NCBI GenBank assembly: GCA_946482585.1
Contig: CAMLSI010000077.1
Location: 1-14,694, forward strand
Reading direction: 5' to 3'
DNA from: an uncultured Lysobacteraceae bacterium
GTDB taxonomy: Bacteria; Pseudomonadota; Gammaproteobacteria; Xanthomonadales; Rhodanobacteraceae
DNA length: 14,694 nucleotides
Made by a program: the position numbers and the translations under genes. Positions 1 to 6,678 of the stretch are shown here, one piece after another. The notes under the pieces were generated by a model, which did no database searches, was not told the DNA's origin, and saw nothing but the letters and a program-made list of their open reading frames with translations. Numbering within the stretch: position 1 is the first letter of the stretch; each line of letters starts with the position of its first letter.

Positions 1-1
1 C

Positions 2-529
2 CAGGGCGTCAACATGAATTCGCCGTATTACGAGCGCGCCGTCGGCATCGGCAACGCCGTGGGCAACTCGGGGCAATCGGTCGATATCGTCGGCCATTCG
101 CTCGGCGGCGGCATGGCCTCGGCGGCCTCGCGCGCGAGCGGTGCGCCGGGCTGGACGTTCAATTCGGCGGGCCTGAATCCGAACACGGTCACGCGCTACG
201 GCGGCACGAACCACGTGCCCGCGACCGAGAACATCACGGCATACCAGGTGGCCGGCGAAGTGCTCACCGGGCTGCAGCAGCAGGGTGCGCTCGGCACGCT
301 CGCCGCGGCAGGCGTGGGCGCGCTGTTCGGCGGCATCGGCGGCGCCATCGTCGGCGGCCTGATCAAGATGGGCGTGAGCGCGCTGATGCCCAACGCGGTC
401 GGCAACACGTTCCCGCTCGACGGTCACGGCAATCCGGTCGCGCGGCACGGCATGGATCAAGTCATCGACGGCATCGAGAAACAAAAGGACGAAGACCAGG
501 CCATCATCCGCGGCGCCGGAGGAGGGTAG
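2..529 (+). CDS. Lipase-type alpha/beta hydrolase effector, C-terminal part (5' end outside window)
   Basis: This is the last 175 or so residues of a serine lipase/phospholipase-like protein. The frame is open to the left edge, so the true start is upstream; the ATG at 14 is internal. The nucleophile elbow GHSLGGG is encoded at 92-112, with the likely catalytic Ser codon at 98-100, preceded by a short beta strand (SVDIV) as in class 3-type lipases. A possible catalytic His lies in the C-terminal segment (GHGNPVARHGMDQVID). Between them is a Gly/Ala-rich hydrophobic stretch at about 283-396 that resembles a glycine zipper. The final Gly-Gly-Gly codons double as the ribosome binding site of the next gene. 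Its position directly before an exported ankyrin protein and an Rhs toxin suggests an antibacterial phospholipase delivered by a type VI system. That role is inferred from context; the hydrolase fold is well supported, the substrate is not known. Confidence 0.8.
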   Translation, partial: QGVNMNSPYYERAVGIGNAVGNSGQSVDIVGHSLGGGMASAASRASGAPGWTFNSAGLNPNTVTRYGGTNHVPATENITAYQVAGEVLTGLQQQGALGTLAAAGVGALFGGIGGAIVGGLIKMGVSALMPNAVGNTFPLDGHGNPVARHGMDQVIDGIEKQKDEDQAIIRGAGGG

Positions 530-1354
530 ATGGGTCGCTGGTCCGTCGTCTGGCGACGCGGGTGTTTGGCAGTGGCGGCACTCCTGTCGTCCTGGACCTT
601 GGAAAGTGCAAGCATGAAAACTCCACCGGCAGAAAAATTCTTCAGCGGCCCCACGCTCATGCTCGCGCAGGCGATCGAGCAGGGCGATGCGGCCGAAGTC
701 GACGCGCTCGCACGCACGGTCGACCTGAACGCGCCCGGCGCCGAGGACATGACGCTGTTGTTCTTCGCGCTGCAGAGCGCATTCGGCGAGAAGCCGGCGC
801 AGCTGCAGATCATCACCCGGCTCGTGCAGGCCGGCGCCGATCCGCTGCACCGTGTCGAAGACCTGGGCAGCGTGCTCGGCGTCTCGCTGCAGGCGGCGAG
901 CCCGCTGTATGTGAAAGCGCTGCTCGACGGCGGCGTGAGTCCGGATACGGTGGAAGGCACGACGCCGATCCTCTTCAAGGCGACGCGCGAAGCGACGTTC
1001 CCCACGCTGAAGCTCCTCGTCGAGCGCGGCGCCGACGTGAACAAGCGCGACTCGCTGGGCAACACCGCCCTGATGCAGGGCCTCACGACGATGCAGCTCG
1101 ACCAGGTCGAATACCTGCTCGCGCACGGTGCGAAGCCCGACTTCGTCAACATCAACGGCGTGTCGTTCGCGAACCAGCTGCAGTTCCAGATCGGCCGCCA
1201 GCAGGAAGGCTCGCCGGCGCAGCGCAAGATGCTGGAGATTCGCGACCGCATCGTCGCGATGGGTGTGGCCTGGCCGCCGGCGTCGCGCGAGACCGAACAG
1301 GAGCGCATGCGCGCGCGGGGGCAGGAGCCCGGCAAACCGCTACGGGTGAACTGA
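530..1354 (+). CDS. Exported ankyrin-repeat protein, probable immunity protein of the upstream lipase
   Basis: A 274-residue protein whose ATG directly follows the lipase stop (TAGATG), with an excellent ribosome binding site GGAGGAGGG at 518-526, so the two are translationally coupled. Residues 1-28 look like a Sec signal: a WRR n-region, hydrophobic CLAVAALLSSWTL, then a small-residue cleavage region. An internal ATG at 614 (Met29) with GGAAAG upstream would give a cytosolic form. Residues about 45-220 form ankyrin repeats; clear units contain TPILFKAT...LKLLVERGADVNKRD and GNTALMQG...VEYLLAHGAKPDFVN. Ankyrin or Sel1-type repeat proteins are known partners and immunity proteins of secreted lipases in polymorphic toxin loci. 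Export to the periplasm would fit protection against a phospholipase that attacks there. The ankyrin call is firm; the immunity role is inferred from coupling and context. Confidence 0.8.
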   Translation: MGRWSVVWRRGCLAVAALLSSWTLESASMKTPPAEKFFSGPTLMLAQAIEQGDAAEVDALARTVDLNAPGAEDMTLLFFALQSAFGEKPAQLQIITRLVQAGADPLHRVEDLGSVLGVSLQAASPLYVKALLDGGVSPDTVEGTTPILFKATREATFPTLKLLVERGADVNKRDSLGNTALMQGLTTMQLDQVEYLLAHGAKPDFVNINGVSFANQLQFQIGRQQEGSPAQRKMLEIRDRIVAMGVAWPPASRETEQERMRARGQEPGKPLRVN

Positions 1355-1396
1355 TGCACGGGTGCAATCGATAGACGACATACGGGAGTGTTCGTG

Positions 1397-1408
1397 GCCT
1401 GCGCAGGC
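1397..1408. repeat. 12-bp perfect palindrome in the gap before the Rhs gene
   Basis: GCCTGCGCAGGC reads the same on both strands and sits 56 bases before the Rhs start, in the 110-base gap after the ankyrin gene. It could be an operator or a small hairpin, but palindromes of this size are common in GC-rich DNA. I see no convincing promoter around it. Confidence 0.25.
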
Positions 1409-1464
1409 AGGCGGCCGGGGGGCACAGACACGGAACGCAAGCGACCTTCTGAGCGGAAGCGATC

Positions 1465-4400
1465 ATGGCCGTAGGGAATACGATAGGAAAACTCACCGCC
1501 GAACCGATGCTGCCCAAGAGCACGCCGGCCGGCAGTGCCAATCCTCCCGAGAAGAAAAGCTGGTGGAGCAAGTGGGGCGATGTCGTCCACACGGGTCTCG
1601 ACATTCTCGGTGCCGTTCCCGTTGTCGGCATCGTTGCCGACGGCGCGAACGCGGCGATCTACGCGGCCGAAGGCGACTACGTCAACGCGGCGATCTCCGG
1701 CGCATCGGCGGCGGCGAACCTGATTCCGGGCGGCGGTGCGGCGATGAAGGCCGGCAAGGCTGCCGTCGCGGTCGGCAAGACCGTGGCGAAGGAAGGTGCT
1801 GAAGCGCTCGCGAAGAAGGCGGCGAAGGAAGCCGCCGAGAAAGCCGCGAAGGAGGCCGCGGAGAAGGCGGCAAAGGAAGGCGCCGAAGCCGCGGGCAAGA
1901 AGGCGGCGAAGAAGGCCGGCAGCGATGCGGGCGGCGGCGTCAAGGGCAAGGGCAAGAAAAAGAAACCCTGCAAGAACAAACCGAAGGTGGGCAAGCCGGT
2001 CAACCCGGTGCTCGGCATCAAATTCCTCGGCGGCCGCGAAGAACTCGATTTCGACCTGCCGGCGCCGCTGCCGCTGCCGTGGCAGCGCAGCTATTTTTCC
2101 GACCAGCTCGGCAACGGCTGGCTCGGCCAGGGATGGTCCCTACCCGTGTCGGTGCGCCTGCAGCGCACGTCGGCAGGCCTGCTGCTCATCGACGAACAGG
2201 GCCGCGAAACCGAGCTGTCGGAACTCGACGAGGGCAGCGGCGAGCTCGATCGCTACGAGGGCATCCAGTACTCGCGTGAAGCCAACGGCCGTTACCGCGT
2301 GAACTCGCTCGACTGCGGCCTGCAGCGCGTATTCGCGCCGCTCGACCTCGACGCCGCGGACCCGTTCGGCGAGCGTGCGGTCTACCTGCCGCTCGTCGCG
2401 ATCGAGGACCGCAACGGCAATCGCATCCGCATCTTTTACGGCGAAGACGGACTGCCCGCGCAGATCATCGATGCGGCCGATCGCCATCTCGGCCTGGAGT
2501 TCGTGCTGCAGACGTCACCCGCGGGCAGGCGCGCCGCGCTGCTCGCCCGCGTGTCGCTCCTGCACGGAGCGGCGGACGGCGAAGGTCCCCGGGACGCGGC
2601 TGCCGCGGAAGTGCTCGCGCGCTACGTCTATAGCGAGGAGGGCGATCTCACCCAGGTATATGGGCGCGACGGCCGGCTCTGGCGAACTTACGCCTATCGC
2701 AATCACATCCTTGTCGAGCATGGCGTGCCAGGCGGGCTGGCTTCGCGCTACGAATACGATCAGTACACGCCTGCCGGGCGCGTGCTGCATCACGCCACCA
2801 GCGCCGGCGAGCATTGGCATTTCCACTACGAGCCGGGTTTGACGCGCGTGGTCGACGCGATCGGTCGCGAGGTCCGCTACGAATACAATGCCGACGAGGA
2901 GCTGACCGCTGTCGTCGACGCGGCCGGCGGCAGGACCCGGATCGAACTGAATGCCTGGGGAAAACCGACTGCGATCATCGATCCGTCGGGCCGCACGACG
3001 CGCTATCAGTACGATGCGCAGGGTTACAAGACTGCGATCGTCGATCCGGCCGGCGGACGCACCGAGATCGAATGGGACGAACGCTGGCAGTTGCCCTCGG
3101 CGATCGTCGATCCGACCGGCGCGCGAACGCAGTTCGCGTACGACACCGCGGGAAATCTCATCCGGAAGACCGACCCGCTCGGCCACGTCACGTCGTACAA
3201 CCATGACGCGCGCGGTCTCGTCGTACGCATCACCGACGCCCACGGCGGCAAACGCACCATCGAATACGACGCGTTCGGCCAGCCGTTGCGCCATAGCGAC
3301 TGCCTCGGCCGCGTCACGCGCTATGAATGGGACGCCTACGGTCGCCGCATCGCGCAGACGAATGCGGACGGCGCACGCAGCCTCTTCAGCTACGACGCGC
3401 GGGACAACCTGTTGCGCGTGGAATATCCCGACGGCAGCAGCGACCGCTACGACTACGACGAAGCGGGAAGACTGATCCGGCACGTGGACGCGCAGGGTCG
3501 CGAAAGCCGCTACGAGCTCCACGAAGACGGCTTGCCGCGCGCGCGCATCGACGCGCTGGGGCATCGACTGCTCTACCAGTACGACGCATCGCGCCGGCTC
3601 GTCGTACTGACCAACGAAAACGGCCGGTATCACCGCTACGCCTACGACGAACGCAACAACATCGTGGCCGAGCAGGGCTTCGATGGACGCGTGACGCGCT
3701 ACTATTTCGACCCCTCCGACTTCCTGATCGAACGACGCGAACTGGGCGTACGCGGCGGTCCGGGTGTCGAATTGCCGGACGACAACGTTCCCGAGCTGCT
3801 GCGCACGCAGTACCGGCGGGATGCCGCCGGCCGGATCGTCGAGAAGGTCGCCGGACGCGCGCGCGACAAGCGCGTCGTGCGTACGCGCTACGAGTATGAC
3901 CTCGCCGGACGGGTCGTCGCGGCCACCGCCGGCGGCGGTGGCGTCGTGCAGTTCGCATACGACGATGAGGGCCGGGTCGTCGAGCAGACGAGCGTGACGA
4001 ATGGGCGGAGCCGGACCGTCCGGCACCGCTACGACGCGCTGGGCAATCGTGTCGAGACCTTGCTGCCCGACGGCCGCAGCCTGGGCCAGGAATACTACGG
4101 CCCGGGTTACCTGCACCGCGTGACGCTGGACGGCGACGTGCTCAGCGAGATCGAGCGTGATGCGATGCAGCGCGAGACCGTGCGCAGTCAGGGTGCGCTC
4201 AAGAGCTATTTCGACTACGACGTGATGGGGCGTCGGGTCGCGCAGCACGCGCGCAAGGACGGCATCGGTGCCCAGGACCAGGTCGCGCGACGCTACGTCT
4301 ACGATCGCGTCGGCAATCTCCAAGCCATGAGCGATCGGCGTTTCGGCCAGACCGTCTACGGGTACGACGCACTGGACCGGCTCACGCGCGCCGACAAGGA

Positions 4401-5571
4401 ACGTTTTTCCTTCGACCCTGCGCACAACCTGGTGGAGGGGGACGGCGTTGCGGTGCCCGACAATCGCGTCGCGCGCTATGAAGACAAGCGGTTCGTCTAC
4501 GACACGCACGGCAACGTGATTGAGAAGCGCATCGGCAATCACACCGTGATGCAGCTTGCCTATGACCCCGAGCATCGCCTCGAATCGGCATCGATCGTGC
4601 GCAACGGCGTCCGGCAGAACGTCAGCTACGGCTACGACGCGCTCGGCCGGCGCAGCTGGAAACGGGACGGTTTCGGCACCACGGAATTCGTCTGGGACGG
4701 CAATCGGTTGCTGCAGGAAGTCCGCAATTCGCGCTGCCTGACCTACGTCTACGAGCCCGACGGCTTCGTGCCGCTCGCGCAGGTGGAGTCCTCGCAAACC
4801 GTCGACGGCACCGAGACACCGGCGCGCGTCCACTATTTCCACAATGACCAGATCGGCTTGCCGCGCGAACTCAGCGACAAGGATGGCCGGATCGCCTGGC
4901 GCGCCAGCTATCGCGCCTGGGGCAATACGCTGGTCGTCGAACATCCCGAGCCGGATCCGGTTCGCGCCGAGCCGGCGCATCAGCCGCTGCGGTTCCAGGG
5001 GCAGTATTTCGACGCCGAAACCGGCCTGCACTACAACTGTTTCCGCTATTACGATCCGGACATCGGCCGGTTCGTGAGCCAGGATCCGGTAGGCCTGTTC
5101 GGCGGCATCAACACGTACCAGTACGCGCCGAATCCGGCGGGATGGACCGATCCGCTCGGACTGAGCACGAGCAGCGACGCGGAAATACTCGCGAAAAACC
5201 TGACGGATTGCGGCAGCGCGCGTCCGAGCTCGAGGCACAAAGCCCACCACATCGTGATGTCGAATTCCAACGATCCGAAGATGAAGGCGTTGCGCGAAAA
5301 GATGGGCAAGAACGGACTCGATATCGACGTCAACGATGCGCGCAACGGCGTATGGTTGCCGGAAACCACCGGCGACCGCCTGCCGGGATCGACGAAGACG
5401 GCACACAAGGGCGAGGGCGTGCACGGCCAGGACTACAAGAACAAGGTCTACCAGAAGCTCATCGGCGCGAAGAATCAGGACGAGTTCTACAAGGGCCTGG
5501 CCGAACTCAAGTCGGACCTCGAAGGCGGCACTACCTATGAGCTAGGCTGTGCCTGTGTGCTCGGCAGTTAG
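1465..5571 (+). CDS. Rhs/YD-repeat polymorphic toxin with C-terminal AHH (HNH-type) nuclease
   Basis: A 1368-residue Rhs protein. The ATG is the first start after an in-frame TGA at 1450, with GCGGAAG just upstream. Order: residues 1-100 hold a hydrophobic segment (LDILGAVPVVGIVADGANA) and an ISGASAAANLIPGGG motif typical of polymorphic toxins; 108-151 is an Ala/Lys/Glu helix; 160-178 is Lys-rich; from about 180 (NPVLGIKFLGGREELDFDLP) comes the DUF6531-like entry to the Rhs shell. Many YD repeats follow (YEYDAxGR type). The core ends at about 1120-1233 with RYYDPDIGRF, DPVGL and a second DPLGL at 1229-1233, the usual boundary for release of the tip. The last 135 residues are the toxin, with AHHIV at 1260-1264. 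Such proteins form a cage around the toxin and are delivered by type VI secretion. No PAAR domain or N-terminal signal peptide is present, so loading probably needs a separate VgrG/adaptor. A very likely effector; the delivery route is inferred. Confidence 0.93.
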   Translation: MAVGNTIGKLTAEPMLPKSTPAGSANPPEKKSWWSKWGDVVHTGLDILGAVPVVGIVADGANAAIYAAEGDYVNAAISGASAAANLIPGGGAAMKAGKAAVAVGKTVAKEGAEALAKKAAKEAAEKAAKEAAEKAAKEGAEAAGKKAAKKAGSDAGGGVKGKGKKKKPCKNKPKVGKPVNPVLGIKFLGGREELDFDLPAPLPLPWQRSYFSDQLGNGWLGQGWSLPVSVRLQRTSAGLLLIDEQGRETELSELDEGSGELDRYEGIQYSREANGRYRVNSLDCGLQRVFAPLDLDAADPFGERAVYLPLVAIEDRNGNRIRIFYGEDGLPAQIIDAADRHLGLEFVLQTSPAGRRAALLARVSLLHGAADGEGPRDAAAAEVLARYVYSEEGDLTQVYGRDGRLWRTYAYRNHILVEHGVPGGLASRYEYDQYTPAGRVLHHATSAGEHWHFHYEPGLTRVVDAIGREVRYEYNADEELTAVVDAAGGRTRIELNAWGKPTAIIDPSGRTTRYQYDAQGYKTAIVDPAGGRTEIEWDERWQLPSAIVDPTGARTQFAYDTAGNLIRKTDPLGHVTSYNHDARGLVVRITDAHGGKRTIEYDAFGQPLRHSDCLGRVTRYEWDAYGRRIAQTNADGARSLFSYDARDNLLRVEYPDGSSDRYDYDEAGRLIRHVDAQGRESRYELHEDGLPRARIDALGHRLLYQYDASRRLVVLTNENGRYHRYAYDERNNIVAEQGFDGRVTRYYFDPSDFLIERRELGVRGGPGVELPDDNVPELLRTQYRRDAAGRIVEKVAGRARDKRVVRTRYEYDLAGRVVAATAGGGGVVQFAYDDEGRVVEQTSVTNGRSRTVRHRYDALGNRVETLLPDGRSLGQEYYGPGYLHRVTLDGDVLSEIERDAMQRETVRSQGALKSYFDYDVMGRRVAQHARKDGIGAQDQVARRYVYDRVGNLQAMSDRRFGQTVYGYDALDRLTRADKERFSFDPAHNLVEGDGVAVPDNRVARYEDKRFVYDTHGNVIEKRIGNHTVMQLAYDPEHRLESASIVRNGVRQNVSYGYDALGRRSWKRDGFGTTEFVWDGNRLLQEVRNSRCLTYVYEPDGFVPLAQVESSQTVDGTETPARVHYFHNDQIGLPRELSDKDGRIAWRASYRAWGNTLVVEHPEPDPVRAEPAHQPLRFQGQYFDAETGLHYNCFRYYDPDIGRFVSQDPVGLFGGINTYQYAPNPAGWTDPLGLSTSSDAEILAKNLTDCGSARPSSRHKAHHIVMSNSNDPKMKALREKMGKNGLDIDVNDARNGVWLPETTGDRLPGSTKTAHKGEGVHGQDYKNKVYQKLIGAKNQDEFYKGLAELKSDLEGGTTYELGCACVLGS
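1786..1917 (+). repeat. Ala/Lys/Glu helical repeat inside the Rhs N-terminal region
   Basis: Residues 108-151 of the Rhs protein are built almost only from Ala, Lys, Glu and Gly, with AAKEAAEK present as two imperfect tandem copies. At the DNA level this is a run of gcg/gcc, aag and gaa/gag codons. It should form a long charged alpha-helix linking the hydrophobic N-terminus to the Lys-rich stretch and the Rhs shell. Such low-complexity DNA may vary in copy number between strains. Confidence 0.75.
5164..5568 (+). other. AHH nuclease toxin domain (C-terminal tip of the Rhs protein)
   Basis: This marks the variable toxin after the DPLGL boundary, Rhs residues 1234-1368. It carries the AHH-family pattern of the HNH/Endo VII nuclease superfamily: KAHHIV at 1259-1264, then a loop, LDIDVNDARNGVWLPE around 1289-1304, HKGEGVH and a helical end with DYKNKVYQKL. 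The His-His pair and the downstream Asn/His are the expected metal-binding and catalytic residues. The expected activity is nucleic acid cleavage in the target cytosol; DNA is more likely than RNA by family, but the sequence does not prove it. Two cysteines close together at the end (GCACV) are unusual and could form a disulfide or bind metal. Confidence 0.8.
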
Positions 5572-5579
5572 AGGTTTCC

Positions 5580-6077
5580 ATGGATAACGTTCTCGAAGTC
5601 GTCCGCGCGGCGGTTGCGGACTTTGCCATTCGTTCGTTCGCGTCGCATGCCGCCGACGATCCGGCGCGCATCGCGTTCGTGTACGACGAAGGCAGTTCGA
5701 CAGTTTTTCCGCTCACGGTCGGCCTACTGCCGCGCAAGGTCGAGAGCGCCTACCGCGACAAGCGCCAGTCGGATTCGGACTATCAGCTGCTCTGGAATCC
5801 GGAAGAATTTCCGTTGTACGCGACGCAGGACCTGTTGCTCCACGTCGACGACACCGTCTCGGAGGCGATCCAGTCCGCTCTCGCCGAGGATGACGGCTAT
5901 TTCGCGCAGGTGAAATCGGCGATCAACCAGGGATGCCGCGACGCGAACGTTGTTTTGGCGCCGAAGCATTGCATCGCCTTCGCGACCGACCCGGAACTGG
6001 TCGACGTTCGCGCGAACGTTGCAGCGATCGGCAACGTGCCCGCGCCGGCGGCCGCGGAAATGCCGGAGTGGTTCTAG
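5580..6077 (+). CDS. Putative immunity protein of the Rhs-AHH nuclease (family not recognised)
   Basis: A 165-residue acidic protein starting 8 bases after the Rhs stop; its Shine-Dalgarno GAGG overlaps that stop (TAGAGG), so expression is tied to the toxin. There is no signal peptide or membrane segment, which fits a cytosolic antidote to a nuclease. It begins with an amphipathic helix (NVLEVVRAAVADFAIRSF), followed by a predicted beta-rich segment (ARIAFVYDEG, TVFPLTVGLLP) and a middle with LLWNPEEFPLY. The end is Ala/Pro-rich and closes with EMPEWF. I do not recognise a Pfam family; the shape of the N-terminal half vaguely recalls DUF4303-like immunity proteins, but I cannot support that name. 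The assignment rests on position: the small gene directly after an Rhs C-terminal toxin is nearly always its immunity gene. Confidence 0.75.
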   Translation: MDNVLEVVRAAVADFAIRSFASHAADDPARIAFVYDEGSSTVFPLTVGLLPRKVESAYRDKRQSDSDYQLLWNPEEFPLYATQDLLLHVDDTVSEAIQSALAEDDGYFAQVKSAINQGCRDANVVLAPKHCIAFATDPELVDVRANVAAIGNVPAPAAAEMPEWF

Positions 6078-6109
6078 GCCGGCCTTCGGTCGATCGATGA
6101 AGCCTGGCC
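6077..6109 (+). terminator. Imperfect hairpin just after the immunity gene
   Basis: GGCCGGCCTTC at 6077-6087 can pair with GAAGCCTGGCC at 6099-6109 with two mismatches in eleven, leaving an 11-base loop. It begins inside the stop codon of the immunity gene. There is no T-run behind it, so if it stops transcription it does so weakly or with Rho. A stabilising 3' hairpin is as likely. Confidence 0.25.
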
Positions 6110-6678
6110 GCTGATTCGGGATTCGACGGCCCGGCATCGCGCGGGATCGCGATTCGCGCGCGAGCGAGTTCCTCCGGCCCTGCCCGTTTTTCCGATTGCG
6201 CCGCAGGCCGCGATCGCCGTGCGGCCGCTTGTCGCCCGGCGCGGACATTGGCGTGCAGTGCGCGCAGGGTCGCGGTCGGGCCGCGAATGGCGACAGCGCG
6301 TTCCTGACGGAGCACCGGCAGCGGCGCACGCCGGGACGTCGCGCTCGCGCCGGAGGGTTTCCGCAGCACCTGCCGTCGCGCAACCTCACGCGCAAATGTG
6401 GACAGTGATGTCGGCGAAGCGCTTCCTGCGTTGTCGCGCGGCTGGCCACGGTAGCGGGATGCGCTTCTCGGATGTCCGGGAAATATCCCCCCGAAACAAC
6501 GTATTGCCAACGAATCGTTCCGGACGCGTCCCGTCGACGCCCCGGGTACGACCCGGGTTTTCTCTCGCCAGCGCCGCATCCGGGGCGCTGTAGTGCGGTC
6601 GCCACGGCACCGTGTGCGGTGCTGCTGGACGGTCGCCCGGTCGCGGCTGTCGCTATCGATCCTCCTGAGAGAACTCCC
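6078..6678. other. 600-base intergenic region without a convincing gene
   Basis: Reading frames here are short, Arg-rich and lack ribosome binding sites; none looks like a protein. A plus-strand frame starting at 6472 runs into the RTX gene, but its extra 69 residues do not resemble protein, while a good signal peptide follows the ATG at 6679. The stretch at 6475-6525 is less GC-rich than its surroundings and may hold the promoter of the RTX gene, though I cannot point to clear -35 and -10 boxes. A terminator-like hairpin lies at 6541-6566. Confidence 0.6.
6541..6566 (+). terminator. Terminator-like hairpin upstream of the RTX gene
   Basis: CCCGGGT (6541-6547) and ACCCGGG (6551-6557) form a perfect 7-bp stem with loop ACG, followed by TTTTCTCTC at 6558-6566. 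This is a plausible intrinsic terminator on the plus strand. It lies 464 bases after the immunity gene and 112 bases before the RTX start, so it may end read-through from the toxin locus, or act as an attenuator if the RTX promoter lies further upstream. Confidence 0.4.

Noticed and set aside
2515..5424. A 969-codon open frame on the minus strand opposite the Rhs gene
   Set aside because: Long antisense frames are expected where third positions are almost always G or C. The plus-strand Rhs protein has clear domains and codon bias; the antisense product has neither.
6196..6593. Short plus-strand frames in the gap before the RTX gene
   Set aside because: Arg/Ala-rich translations without ribosome binding sites, typical of random GC-rich sequence.
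6472..6678. An upstream ATG that would extend the RTX protein by 69 residues
   Set aside because: The extra residues do not resemble protein and would bury the signal peptide; the ATG at 6679 has a ribosome-binding-like GAGAGAA and directly precedes the signal sequence.
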